Shown: one piece after another, positions 31,322-39,872 of the stretch
Layout of the letters: each line of letters begins with the position of its first letter
Position numbering within the stretch: the first letter of the stretch is position 1
Source: Frankia sp. AiPs1
GTDB lineage: Bacteria; Actinomycetota; Actinomycetes; Frankiales; Frankiaceae
DNA length: 46,997 bases
Assembly (NCBI RefSeq): GCF_023716945.1
Contig: NZ_JAMQQF010000006.1
Location: forward strand, 1 to 46,997
Direction: 5' to 3'
The notes under the pieces: model-generated
Told to the model about the DNA's origin: nothing
The model's input: the letters and a program-made list of their open reading frames with translations, nothing else
Databases searched by the model: none
Made by a program: the position numbers and the translations under genes

Positions 31322-31464
31322 GGCTTCATGCTCCCCGGGGCCGGCAAGCCGATCCAGGGAGCGGCTCTCCCACGATGAACACTCCGCTCCCGCGCGTCCC
31401 GGTGCAGGCGCAGGGTGGGTGGCGACACCGACGGGCAAGCGACACCGACGAGGAGGAGAACGCG

Positions 31465-32460
31465 ATGCAGACACGAACCCTGGGTAGCACCGGCCCGACC
31501 GTTTCCGCGCTGGGCCTGGGTGCGATGGGCATGTCGGGCGCTTACGGCGCGGCCGACCGCGCGGAGAGCATCGCCACCGTGCACGCCGCGCTCGCGGCCG
31601 GCGTCACGCTGATCGACACCGCGGATTTCTACGCCATGGGCCACAACGAGCTGCTGCTCAGCGAAGCGCTGCGCAGCCGGGACCGGGACAGTTACGTGCT
31701 GAGCGTCAAGTTCGGCGCGCTGCGGGGGCCGGGCCCCGAGTTCCACGGGAACGACGGCCGTCCCGAGGCGGTGCGCAACTTCGTGGCCTACTCGCTGACC
31801 CGGCTGGGCACCGATCACCTCGACATCTACCGTCCCTCCCGGCTGGACCCGGCGGTCCCGATCGAGGACACGGTGGGCGCGATCAAGGAGCTGATCGACG
31901 CCGGGTACGTGCGGCACGTCGGCCTCTCGGAGGTCGACGCCGAGACGATCCGCCGGGCGCACGCCGTGCACCCGATCGCCGACCTGCAGATCGAGTACTC
32001 GCTGATCTCCCGCGCGGTCGAAGCGGAGGTCCTGCCCACGCTGCGGGAACTCGGCATCGGCCTGACCGCGTACGGGGTGCTCGGCCGCGGACTCATCTCC
32101 GGGCACTGGTCCGCCGGCCGCACCGCCGGCCCTGGCGACTTCCGCGCCTTCAGCCCCCGGTTCTCGGCCGGGAACGTGGAGCACAACCTGGCCTACGTGG
32201 AGGCGCTGCGCCGGGTCGCCGAGGCGAAGGGGTGCACCGTCGCCCAGCTCGCCATCGCCTGGGTGGCCGCGCAGGGCGAGGACATCGTGCCGCTGGTCGG
32301 CGCCCGCACCCGCGAGCGGCTGGCCGAGGCGCTGCCCGCCACGGAGCTCGCCCTCACCGCGGACGACCTCGCCGAGATCGAGAAGGCGGTACCGGCGGGC
32401 GCGGCGCGCGGCGACCGCTACCCGTCCGCGTTCATGTCCGGCCTCGGCGTGGGGAACTGA
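31465..32460 (+). CDS. Aldo/keto reductase
   Basis: This 331-aa AKR starts MQTRTLGSTGPTVSALGLGA MGMSG and contains the catalytic region LIDTADFYAMGHNELLLSEA L (Asp and Tyr) and LSVKFGALRG (Lys). The position of the catalytic His lies in YRPSRLDP, a variant typical of this YajO/AKR13-like branch. The C-terminal LVGARTRERLAEALPA binds the NADPH phosphate side. The start ATG at 31465 has AGGAGGAG. It is a soluble NADPH-dependent carbonyl reductase of unknown substrate, probably controlled by the divergent MmyB-type regulator. Confidence 0.95.
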   Translation: MQTRTLGSTGPTVSALGLGAMGMSGAYGAADRAESIATVHAALAAGVTLIDTADFYAMGHNELLLSEALRSRDRDSYVLSVKFGALRGPGPEFHGNDGRPEAVRNFVAYSLTRLGTDHLDIYRPSRLDPAVPIEDTVGAIKELIDAGYVRHVGLSEVDAETIRRAHAVHPIADLQIEYSLISRAVEAEVLPTLRELGIGLTAYGVLGRGLISGHWSAGRTAGPGDFRAFSPRFSAGNVEHNLAYVEALRRVAEAKGCTVAQLAIAWVAAQGEDIVPLVGARTRERLAEALPATELALTADDLAEIEKAVPAGAARGDRYPSAFMSGLGVGN

Positions 32461-32472
32461 CGCCGGCGACGG

Positions 32473-33231
32473 TCACAACAGGTGACGGCCCCCGTCGACG
32501 TTGAGCGTCTGGCCGGTGATGAAGGCGGCGTCGTCGGAGGCAAGGAAGAAGATCGGTCCGACCAGGTCCTCGGGAGTTTCGTCGCGGTGGAACGCCCGCG
32601 CATTGCGCTGCTCCGCCAGCAGGGCCTCGGGAAGCACCGCGGCGGCCGCTGGGGTGACAGTAAGTCCCGGGGTAATCAGATTGACCGTGATGCCGTATCC
32701 GCCGAGTTCGCGGGCCAGGACACGGGTCAGGCCCAGGACCCCTCCCTTGGACGCCACGTAGTGGGACTGCATGGGGGTACCGCTGAAAACCGAGCCGGAC
32801 CCGACGTTCACGATGCGACCGTGGCCGCTCGCCTTCAGGAGGGGGACGAAGGCCCGGATCATGAGAAAGGTGCCGGTGAGGTTGACGTCGATGACCTGAC
32901 GCCACTCGTCGGTGCTCATCTCCTCGAAGGCGGTCTGCGGAAAGTGGCCGGCATTGTTGATCAGAACGTCGACCGTGCCGAGGTTCTGTTGCACGGCCTG
33001 GACCAGCGCGGCGACGCTCTCCTCGCTGGCGATGTCCGTGGCGACGGCATGCAGCGACGGGTGCTGCCCGCCGGGCGCGCCCGAGTCCCACCGGGCACGC
33101 CAGGTGTCGAGCGCCTCCTGCGAGAGATCGGCCGCGACGACCGTGTCGCCGTGGGCCAGGAAACGGTCGACGATCTCGGAACCGATGCCGCCGGAGGCGC
33201 CGGTGACCACGACGGTGCGTGCTGTGCTCAT
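32473..33231 (-). CDS. SDR-family oxidoreductase (classical)
   Basis: This 252-aa classical SDR has TGASGGIG cofactor loop near residues 11-18, INNAG, the catalytic NVGSGS serine and HYVASKGG (Tyr-x-x-x-Lys). The C-terminal FLASDDAAFITGQTLNVDGG is a hallmark of the FabG-like class. The ATG at 33231 has GAGAGGAG upstream. The stop is 12 bp from the AKR stop on the other strand, so the genes are convergent. A small inverted repeat lies 43 bp upstream of the start. Substrate unknown. Confidence 0.95.
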   Translation of the reverse strand: MSTARTVVVTGASGGIGSEIVDRFLAHGDTVVAADLSQEALDTWRARWDSGAPGGQHPSLHAVATDIASEESVAALVQAVQQNLGTVDVLINNAGHFPQTAFEEMSTDEWRQVIDVNLTGTFLMIRAFVPLLKASGHGRIVNVGSGSVFSGTPMQSHYVASKGGVLGLTRVLARELGGYGITVNLITPGLTVTPAAAAVLPEALLAEQRNARAFHRDETPEDLVGPIFFLASDDAAFITGQTLNVDGGRHLL

Positions 33232-33273
33232 GACCACTCCTCTCAAGCTGGATCGTGCCCAAATCGGCCATTT

Positions 33274-33289
33274 TATCATTTGGCTGATA
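33274..33289. promoter_or_regulatory. TATCA-N6-TGATA inverted repeat upstream of the SDR gene
   Basis: TATCA at 33274-33278 and TGATA at 33285-33289 are perfect arms in an AT-rich patch. It is 43-58 bp before the SDR start and a plausible operator or promoter element. The 472 bp that follow to 33762 have no supportable gene. Confidence 0.4.
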
Positions 33290-33762
33290 CTTGTCCCACG
33301 CCGCTAGCTGGCATGGTCACGAATGAGCACAGCGCGTGCCAGCGGGTCGACCGGGCGCTGCGGGAGTTCCCACCAACCCACGCCCAGCTCGGACCGAAAC
33401 ACTCCTGGACACCACCGATCACGCACAGATATGAGAGTCGGTCCGCGGCAGTCCCGGCCACAGGGCGGCCGGCAGATGCAGGAGGTTCCTGACCGTCAAG
33501 CGGCTTGGCCTCACTCTTACCGTCAACAAGCTCCTGCAATTGCCGACGCAACCAAGACGGGCACCAGCCCGACGGTGGGCGCGGCGCGGATGTCGTCGTC
33601 GATCCGTCCGGACGCGCCGCGCTCGCCGCCCGTCACGGCCGGACGTTGCGGCCCGACGAGCCGCTGTCCGCCGCCCTGGCTCGGGCCGATGCTCGCCGCC
33701 TCCGGCTGGCGACTGGACAGCCAGGACGACCCACCGCACCGCTTCCTGGCCCGCGCGACCCG
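33290..33762. other. Interval without an identifiable gene
   Basis: Open frames are present on both strands but none has a plausible start, ribosome site and family resemblance together. A plus-strand stretch around 33580-33720 reads DVVVDPSGRAALAARHGRTL RPDEPLSAALARADARRLRL in one frame with good third-position GC, which may be debris of a former gene. It shows no recognisable domain. Confidence 0.3.
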
Positions 33763-34449
33763 TCAGGTTGTCGGGGCGGCGCCGCGGCGGGCGTTGTAGA
33801 CGACGACGTCGTCCCGGCGGCCGTAGTCGGCGAAGACCTTCAGGGCCTGGTCGCGCAGGATGTCGGTACGCACCGTGATGCCACGGCGGGCGAACTGCTC
33901 CTGCCAGTCGTCGCGCATCGGTCCCTCGTCGAAGCCGGTGAGCTGTTCGACCTCGTCGCCTACGCCGGCGATGGTGAGCAGTTGGACGCCGGACCACATG
34001 ACGGCGCCATAGCACATGACGCAGGGACGCCAGTTGACGACGAGCTCGACCGGCGTGCCGACGGCGCTGAGGTCCCAGCGTCCGAGCCGGGCCTGGGCAA
34101 AGGAGAGGGCGACGACCTCGGCGTGCATCGCGGACAGCCCGGAGGCCAGGACGAGGTTGACGCCCGCGGCGTAGATCTCGCCGGTGTCGGGGTCGGCGAC
34201 GACGGCGGCGAACGGGCCGCCGCAGCCCTCCCGATGGTTGCGGGCCGCGAGCCGGTGCACGAGGTCCATCCGCTGCTCGACGTCGGGGAGCACGGTGCCG
34301 ACGGCGTCGACCTCGTCGTCCACCCAGGCCGGCAGGGTGACGCCGAGGGCGGCGACGGGACGGGAGGCGTCGAGACAAGGGGCGTCGAGGCGGGAGGCGT
34401 CGAGACGGGGGGCGAGAGGCGTCGCCGGGTCGGTGGGGCTGGCGCTCAT
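33763..34449 (-). CDS. Nucleoside/nucleobase deaminase (CDA fold)
   Basis: This 228-aa zinc deaminase has MHAEVVAL (zinc-binding His and catalytic Glu) and PCVMCYGAVMW (the PCxxC zinc ligands), the signature of the guanine/cytosine/tRNA-adenosine deaminase superfamily. The preceding RNHREGCGGPFAAVVADPDT GEI is typical of guanine-deaminase-like bacterial enzymes. The first 30 residues are a repeat tail (RLDASRLDAPCLDASR, from a 15-bp tandem repeat at 34357-34410). The ATG at 34449 lies 23 bp after the Rieske gene stop on the same strand, so the two form an operon. The substrate is likely a purine-like base, not fixed by sequence. Confidence 0.9.
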   Translation of the reverse strand: MSASPTDPATPLAPRLDASRLDAPCLDASRPVAALGVTLPAWVDDEVDAVGTVLPDVEQRMDLVHRLAARNHREGCGGPFAAVVADPDTGEIYAAGVNLVLASGLSAMHAEVVALSFAQARLGRWDLSAVGTPVELVVNWRPCVMCYGAVMWSGVQLLTIAGVGDEVEQLTGFDEGPMRDDWQEQFARRGITVRTDILRDQALKVFADYGRRDDVVVYNARRGAAPTT

Positions 34450-34472
34450 GGCGGATGTGGCCCTTCTCGGAT

Positions 34473-35831
34473 TCAGGCGGTGAAGAAGTGGCTCAGGCCC
34501 ATCGCCCGCAGGCCGCGCCGGTAGGCGACCGAGCTGCGATCGGCGGGGATGTTGACCTCGATGCGCGGATCGAGCGGGAGGTTCTCGGGGCGCTGGGCCT
34601 CGACGATGGCCCGGTCCTCCTCGAAGATCCGCAGGTTGAAGTCGTGGATTTCCTGGTCGGGCTGGTCGGTGTTGAAGTTCTTCGCGATCGGCGCGAACAT
34701 CCGGGTCTGGCGGGCCGAGACCGGTGCCGCCGCATTCATGATCGAGAGTCGGCCGCCGTCGGGGAAGTGCACGACGAGCGTGGCGGTGAACGGCAGATGG
34801 GCGTCGAAGCGCCGGAGCCATCGGAAGCCGGGCTCGCCGCGTTGGGCGCCGTGGGGATAGTTGCCGACGGTGCTCCAGTAGTCGGCGGTGAAGCCGTGGG
34901 GGGTCGGGGTCGGGGTGTAGTCGGGGACCTCGGTGTTGTTCGGGTCGGCGAAGGTGGCGGCGTGGACGAAGGCGAAGTGCGCGACGTCGAGGAAACCCTC
35001 CACCTGGCGGCCGGCGAACGCGGCGACGTCGAACCCGGGACAGGTCACCCGTTGGAACCCGGGGTCGTCCCAGTGCGGCATCCGTGGAATCGGCGACGCG
35101 AGCGACCCGTCGAAGCCGAGTTCGGCGACGTGGTCGGCGCCGGGGTCGGGGTCGACGTCGGGGGCGGAGTCGACGTCGGGGGCGGGGTCGACGTCGGGGG
35201 CGGCGCGGGTGCCGCGGTCTGGGCGTAGGCAGGTCCAGACCAGCCCGTAGCGTTCGGTCGCGGGATAGGCGGTCAGGGCCATCCGGGTGGGGATCTTCGC
35301 CGTCGGGTGCGCAGGTATCGCGACGCAGGCGCCCGCCGCACCGAACCGCAGGCCGTGATATGCGCAGGCGACGGTCTCGCCGTCCCCCGTCCCCATGCTC
35401 AGCGGGACCCCGCGGTGGGGGCAGAGGTCGCGGGCGACGACCACCTCGCCGCCCGCGCGGTAGATGACGAGCCGCTCGTCGAGCAGCCGGGCCGCAACCG
35501 GTTGGTCGCGGACCTCACGCGACAGTGCGACCGGGTACCAGTGTCGGGCCAGGATGGCCCAGTCATCCGGGTCGAAGGAACAGTCGGGCGGAACCGTCGC
35601 CAGCACGGCAGGGTGGTCGACCACAGGGCGCCTCGGCAGGGTGGGACCGTCCGCCTCGAGGCGGACGGAGAACGGCGGGGGATCGGCGGGCTGTCGTCCG
35701 ACGCCCTGCAGCGCCGACCCGGCCGGGGCCGCGTCGCCGTCCGGCGGACCGGAGTCGCCGGCGGACCGGAGTCGCCGGGGGGCCGGGGCGTGGACGTCGT
35801 CGGCGTCAGGCGCCGTGCGCGATCCGCCCAC
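34473..35831 (-). CDS. Rieske non-haem iron oxygenase, alpha-subunit-like
   Basis: The Rieske motif is CPHRG followed 18 residues later by CAYHGLRF. The mononuclear iron site contains FLDVAHFAFVHAATFAD (Asp and two His). The end NIPADRSSVAYRRGLRAMGL resembles the vanillate demethylase/phthalate-type group, which uses a separate reductase. An 18-bp tandem repeat (35147-35202) expands PAPDVDSAPDVDPDP between the Rieske and catalytic parts, an unusual place for an insertion. The GTG at 35831 gives 452 aa with about 70 unconserved N-terminal residues. An internal GTG at 35624 would match the family better. No ferredoxin or reductase gene is adjacent. The operon partner is the deaminase downstream. 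Confidence 0.88.
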   Translation of the reverse strand: MGGSRTAPDADDVHAPAPRRLRSAGDSGPPDGDAAPAGSALQGVGRQPADPPPFSVRLEADGPTLPRRPVVDHPAVLATVPPDCSFDPDDWAILARHWYPVALSREVRDQPVAARLLDERLVIYRAGGEVVVARDLCPHRGVPLSMGTGDGETVACAYHGLRFGAAGACVAIPAHPTAKIPTRMALTAYPATERYGLVWTCLRPDRGTRAAPDVDPAPDVDSAPDVDPDPGADHVAELGFDGSLASPIPRMPHWDDPGFQRVTCPGFDVAAFAGRQVEGFLDVAHFAFVHAATFADPNNTEVPDYTPTPTPHGFTADYWSTVGNYPHGAQRGEPGFRWLRRFDAHLPFTATLVVHFPDGGRLSIMNAAAPVSARQTRMFAPIAKNFNTDQPDQEIHDFNLRIFEEDRAIVEAQRPENLPLDPRIEVNIPADRSSVAYRRGLRAMGLSHFFTA

Positions 35832-36041
35832 GGGTCCAGGCGTGCCGATGGACGTGGCGACGCACGTCGACCTGACGGTCCTTCACCATCCGACACACCT
35901 CCTTCCCTCCGTGGGCCCCTCGACTGTCCGCCACCGTCGTTACGGGTCGGTGGCGCTCGTCGAACATCCGCGTGTCGACCGTCCGGCGATCACGCCCGCC
36001 GCCATGCCGTGGCCGCGGTGAGTACTCGTACCCTCGTGGCC

Positions 36042-36632
36042 ATGGTTACCGGAGAGGCGTGGCCGCCCGCCAGGCGGGTCAGGGACGACGGCACCTGGCG
36101 CATCGGAACTGACGCCGAGGTCGGGTGGATCACCGCCGGCACGACCCCGGGCCTGACCATCACCGCGGCCATCCCGCCGGTCTTCGACGCCTACGCCACG
36201 GTCATGCTGCCGGCCAGCGAGGACAAGCAGAAGAAGCATGAACAGGCCATGTTGACGCTTCTTCGTGAGCACTCGGCAGACCAGCCATGGTGGCTCGGAT
36301 ACCTCGACACCGGCGCGGACGACATCGTGTTCCCCGACGCGCCGATGGTGAACCTGTATTCCGGTTGGCGATACGTGCTGGTGGAGGCGGGGCCGGCGCA
36401 GGCCGCCGCCTGGCGTCGGAGCGGCCCCTGGTCTTTCTGGAAGGGCGTGCTGCCCAACCTGATGTTCCCAGCTGATCGCTCGTGGCTGCTCTCGACACTG
36501 TGGGACGACGTCTGGAGCTGCCTCGGCGGGTCCGCCGGGCTCGTGCGCGGATTCCTGGGCCACCCGGACCTCCAGACGAGGCAGGTAGTCCTCGGCCAGG
36601 ACGCCACCCCGCCGGGCCAGGTGGCGCTTTGA
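36042..36632 (+). CDS. Unrecognised 196-aa protein
   Basis: The protein begins MVTGEAWPPARRVRDDGTWR IG and includes TTPGLTITAAIPPVFDAYAT VMLP, HEQAMLTLLREHSADQPWWL GYLDTG, YSGWRYVLVEAGPAQAAAWR and WSFWKGVLPNLMFPADRSWL LSTLWDDVWSCLGGS. It is rich in tryptophan and appears soluble, with a compact alpha/beta character. I do not recognise a family. A GTG at 36018 would add eight residues, and the long open frame further upstream overlaps the Rieske gene on the other strand and is not real. It is divergent from the Rieske gene and stands alone. Confidence 0.75.
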   Translation: MVTGEAWPPARRVRDDGTWRIGTDAEVGWITAGTTPGLTITAAIPPVFDAYATVMLPASEDKQKKHEQAMLTLLREHSADQPWWLGYLDTGADDIVFPDAPMVNLYSGWRYVLVEAGPAQAAAWRRSGPWSFWKGVLPNLMFPADRSWLLSTLWDDVWSCLGGSAGLVRGFLGHPDLQTRQVVLGQDATPPGQVAL

Positions 36633-36805
36633 CGATCCGCTCGGAGTACCCGAGCAAGGGCCGTTGCTATCATTGCACGCCGCTCGTTCTTGGCACTCGC
36701 ATCACCGACGTGGGTTGATGGTGTTCGAGGTGCCACGGTTGTTGCGGACGGCCGCGATCCGTCGCGACGCATCCTGATCCCGTGTGTTCCCGAGGAGTGA
36801 GCGGC

Positions 36806-38020
36806 ATGCCGGAAAACAACAATGAGGACGGGTTGGGCGGCGCGGAGCCCGATCCGTTTGCCGACCTGGTGCTCGACGAGAATTTCGTCCAGGCCGCGAC
36901 CAGATACGAGCCCCCGGCCAGGACCAGAGCCGCCCTTGCCCGCTTCGGCTCCGCCGCCGACGCCACGCCGCGGCGGAAGGTCCACCCTCGGCGCGCGGCG
37001 CGGTCGGGGCGCAGCCGGACGTCGCGGCCGTCGCCGACCACCGACTCGGGGCCGCGGTCGCGAGCCGGCATCGTCGTCGCGCTGATCGGCATTCCCCTGC
37101 TCGTCTGGACCGCCTACACCATGCTCAGGTCGACGGGCGACGCCCCGCGCACGGCCCTCCCGGCAGTCGATCCAGGCGGATCCGCCGCTGCCGGCGGCGC
37201 GGACGAGTCCGGTTCCGGCGAGGGGCGGGAGCCGGAGCTTCTCCGCTGGGACTGGAAGCCGCAACGGTGCTACAGCTGGAACCAGCCCGACCCCCGGACC
37301 CGGGTTGACGAGGTACCGTGTAACGGGTGGCATCTGTTCGAGGCCGTGGGCGACCTGGACATCAGCCCGGCCTATCCGGCCGGCCAGCGGTATCCGTCCG
37401 AAGCGGAGTGGGTGGCGATCGCGCAGTACCACTGCGGCCCACTCATCACCCCGTACCTCGGTTACTCCCTCGATCCGTTCGGCCGATTCGGCGCCGGCAC
37501 CATCCACCCGCGGCACACCGAATGGGAGACCGGCACCCGGCGCATCGTCTGCGGCCTCATCGCCCGCTCGCAACACGCCGACCCACTCCGGCTGGCCGAG
37601 TTCGAAGGGCCGGTGCGCGGCGCCGATCAGGCGGTCACCTATCCCGCCGGCGCCTGTTTCCGGGGCGGCAGCGACGGCAAGGACGAGGAAGTGCCATGCA
37701 CGGAGCCGCACCTCGCGCAAAGCGTCGGGGCGGTCATGTTGGCGAATACTCCCGACGGAGCGCCGCCGTCGGAGGAACGGTTCAACGAGCTGGCGGCCGG
37801 CGCCTGCGCGCCCCTGCTGGCGCCCTATCTGAAGCAGCCGCAATTCGGCGGCGCGGTCGGGCAGGGCGGCTGGCACCTGATTCCCGCCGAGAGCTGGCGT
37901 GCCGGCACGCACACCACGACCTGCACTATCCGTTTCACCGACGCGGCGGGCAACCCGACCGACGTGATCGGCACCTTCACGCCCGGCGCGGGCACCGGCT
38001 CGTTCACCGCCGCCACCTGA
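36806..38020 (+). CDS. Membrane-anchored protein with two septum-formation-type repeats
   Basis: This 404-aa protein has an acidic then Arg-rich cytoplasmic N-terminus (1-87), one membrane helix (AGIVVALIGIPLLVWTAYT, about 87-105) and a long extracellular part. Two related segments follow. Each has a VPC-x(2-3)-H motif then ...VG (VPCNGWHLFEAVG near 171-183 and VPCTEPHLAQSVG near 300), with paired cysteines later (YHCGP, ACAPLLAPYL). This is the pattern of the actinobacterial Septum_form domain, in which disulphides are likely. The ATG at 36806 has GAGGAGTGA upstream. The role is probably at the cell envelope and is inferred from the domain only. Confidence 0.85.
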   Translation: MPENNNEDGLGGAEPDPFADLVLDENFVQAATRYEPPARTRAALARFGSAADATPRRKVHPRRAARSGRSRTSRPSPTTDSGPRSRAGIVVALIGIPLLVWTAYTMLRSTGDAPRTALPAVDPGGSAAAGGADESGSGEGREPELLRWDWKPQRCYSWNQPDPRTRVDEVPCNGWHLFEAVGDLDISPAYPAGQRYPSEAEWVAIAQYHCGPLITPYLGYSLDPFGRFGAGTIHPRHTEWETGTRRIVCGLIARSQHADPLRLAEFEGPVRGADQAVTYPAGACFRGGSDGKDEEVPCTEPHLAQSVGAVMLANTPDGAPPSEERFNELAAGACAPLLAPYLKQPQFGGAVGQGGWHLIPAESWRAGTHTTTCTIRFTDAAGNPTDVIGTFTPGAGTGSFTAAT

Positions 38021-38027
38021 GACGTCG

Positions 38028-38096
38028 TTGACGGACGGGCAGTGGGCGGTGATCGAACCGTTGTCGCCCGTGCGGGACCCGCGCCGCGGTGGTGCG
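38028..38096 (+). mobile_element. IS5-type transposase N-terminal relic
   Basis: From TTG at 38028 the plus strand reads LTDGQWAVIEPLSPVRDPRR GG. This matches the conserved start of IS5-family transposases (LTDxQWAxIEPLLPxxxxRG). The similarity then stops and the frame loses meaning. No inverted terminal repeats or target duplication are seen, so only a scar of about 70 bp remains. It lies eight bases after the stop of the septum-type gene. Confidence 0.5.
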
Positions 38097-38254
38097 GCGT
38101 TCCGGGCCGGCCGGGGCGGACGCGGCGCCCGAATACAGTGCAGGCGGGGGCGGTCACAGGCGAGCGCGGTCACAGCCGGGGCGGTCGGAACCTGACAAGC
38201 GCACTCGGTCCCGCCCGCGATGGGTATGGGTGCGGCACGACGGGGAGCGGGGCC

Positions 38255-39124
38255 ATGCGACTGCAGGTGGGATGCGCGATGTGGACGCACAAGTCGTGGC
38301 AGGGGCGTTTCGTCGCGCACCCGCTGCCGCCGCAGGAACGCCTGCGGCACTATGCCGGCTGGTGCAACGCGGTCGAAGGGAACACCACCTTCTATGCGAC
38401 TCCGGCCCGGGACACCGTGGCCTCGTGGGCGCAGCAGACCGACGCCGACTTCCGCTTCGTGCTCAAGCTGCCGAAGGTCATCACGCACGAACGCCGGCTC
38501 ACCGACGTGGACGAGGCCCTGCACACCTTCCTGGCGGCGATCGAGCCACTCGGCCCGCGGGCCCATGCGGTCTGGATACAGCTACCGGGATCGTTCGCGC
38601 CCGCCGACGTCCCCGCGCTCGCCCGTTTTCTGGGCCGGCTCCCCCGGTCCCACCGCTACGCCGTCGAGGTTCGCCACCCCGCGTTCTTCGACGACCCCCG
38701 GGCGACGCGCATGCTCGAGGCGGCCCTCGCCGTCGCGGCCGCCGAGTGGATTCCCTTCGACACCACCGCCTTCTTCCGGAGCCCGCCGACCAGCGACGCC
38801 GAACGGGACGCCTGGACCAAGAAGCCGCGCATGCCGCTGCGATCGGTCGCGCTGACCGACCGGCCGATCGTCCGTTACCTCGGCCGCGACGACGGCGCAC
38901 GGACGATCGAAGGCTGGCAGCGTTGGCTCGACGTCATCGTCGACTGGCTGCGCGAGGGCCGTTCCCCCACCGTCTTCATCCACACCCCGAACAACGCCGA
39001 TGCCCCGGAACTCGCCCGCCGCTTCCACGACGAGGTACGGGCCCGCGTGCCCGCGCTGGCGCCCCTGCCGCAGCCGATACCGATGCCGATGCCGATGCCG
39101 ACCGAGCCCGCGACCCTCTTCTGA
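38255..39124 (+). CDS. DUF72 family protein
   Basis: This is a 289-aa DUF72 protein, a TIM-barrel-like fold. Typical segments are the starting VGCAMWTHKSWQGRFVA, LRHYAGWCNAVEGNTTFYAT, ADFRFVLKLPKVITHERRL, WIQLPGSFAPADVPALARFL, YAVEVRHPAFFDD and VFIHTPNNADAPELARRFHD. The biochemical function of the family is not firmly known. The ATG at 38255 has GGGGAGCGGGG upstream. The C-terminus ends in PMPMPMP, from a hexamer repeat at 39074-39103. The 234 bp upstream contain the IS5 relic and otherwise nothing recognisable. Confidence 0.93.
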   Translation: MRLQVGCAMWTHKSWQGRFVAHPLPPQERLRHYAGWCNAVEGNTTFYATPARDTVASWAQQTDADFRFVLKLPKVITHERRLTDVDEALHTFLAAIEPLGPRAHAVWIQLPGSFAPADVPALARFLGRLPRSHRYAVEVRHPAFFDDPRATRMLEAALAVAAAEWIPFDTTAFFRSPPTSDAERDAWTKKPRMPLRSVALTDRPIVRYLGRDDGARTIEGWQRWLDVIVDWLREGRSPTVFIHTPNNADAPELARRFHDEVRARVPALAPLPQPIPMPMPMPTEPATLF

Positions 39125-39293
39125 AGCGAGTCACCTGCACGGTTCGCATGACGCCTTTGTGACCCGGCCACGAAATACCGAGGCCGGACTGCTGCCAACA
39201 GGCCTCGACATTCGCTTTTTTGGCGGACGTGGCTCGATTCTCCGTGCAAGGATGCAGATATCGGATCTACCGACCATCATGGGGGCTGTTCAC

Positions 39294-39707
39294 ATGAGCG
39301 GAGTCACGAACCTGACCGTACTCGTCGATGACGAGCCGGCACCAAATGGCTGGACCAAGATCGGCAAGGATCTCAACGCCGGCGCGGGGGGCGCCTACCT
39401 CTATTTCGCCTACGAGCGGGCTTCCGGCGCGCCCATCACAAACATCATCTTCCTGCTGAGCAAGGACGAGCCGGCGCCGCCGAGCTACCACCGCATCGAT
39501 GTCGACCTGAACAAGGGTGCGGGCGGCGCCTACATCTACGCCGCCTTCACGCACGAAGCCCACCTGGGCAGCCCGATCGAGGATCTGGACGTCATTCTCG
39601 GCGACAACAGCGGGATCCAGCCGCAGGCGCCATGGCGACGCATCGACGTCGACCTGAACAAGGGCGCCGGCGGCAAATACGTCTACCTGGTGTACCGGAA
39701 CGCCTGA
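39294..39707 (+). CDS. Small protein of three MABP-like repeats
   Basis: This 137-aa protein is built of three repeats of about 45 residues. Each has a short beta strand and the motif DLN-x-GAGG-xY-x-Y (IGKDLNAGAGGAYLYFAYE, then VDLNKGAGGAYIYAAFT, then VDLNKGAGGKYVYLVYRN). Between them are NIIFLLSKDEPAPPSYHRID and DLDVILGDNSGIQPQAPWRR. This matches the MABP beta-prism-like fold of eukaryotic MVB12 and bacterial MACPF-linked proteins, which bind membranes in known cases. There is no signal peptide. The ATG at 39294 is preferred over one at 39252 because it gives a full first repeat. It stands alone as one gene and is a rare family in actinomycetes. Confidence 0.8.
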   Translation: MSGVTNLTVLVDDEPAPNGWTKIGKDLNAGAGGAYLYFAYERASGAPITNIIFLLSKDEPAPPSYHRIDVDLNKGAGGAYIYAAFTHEAHLGSPIEDLDVILGDNSGIQPQAPWRRIDVDLNKGAGGKYVYLVYRNA

Positions 39708-39825
39708 GTATTTCCCGCCGAGCACTGTTTTTCGCCGAGCACTGCGCGAAAGTCCGCAGGCCGCTCGAGGCGGACACGCGGCCCGCCGTCCCGGCCCGGG
39801 CGTGGCCGCGCACGTGCGTGCGACG

Positions 39826-39860
39826 CCCCTCCCAGCTTGTGGGAAACGAGCCGGGAGGGG
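39826..39860. terminator. Hairpin between convergent genes
   Basis: CCCCTCCC (39826-39833) pairs with GGGAGGGG (39853-39860), and an inner GCT/AGC adds three pairs around TGTGGGAAACG. It lies 118 bp after the MABP gene stop and 12 bp before the acyl-CoA dehydrogenase stop on the other strand. The direct repeat CGCCGAGCACTG occurs twice near 39717-39745. Confidence 0.75.
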
Positions 39861-39872
39861 TCTGCGCGGGCC

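Noticed and set aside
35307-36041. Long upstream extension of the unknown gene at 36042
   Set aside because: It runs antisense through the Rieske gene and is a mirror frame of high GC codons.
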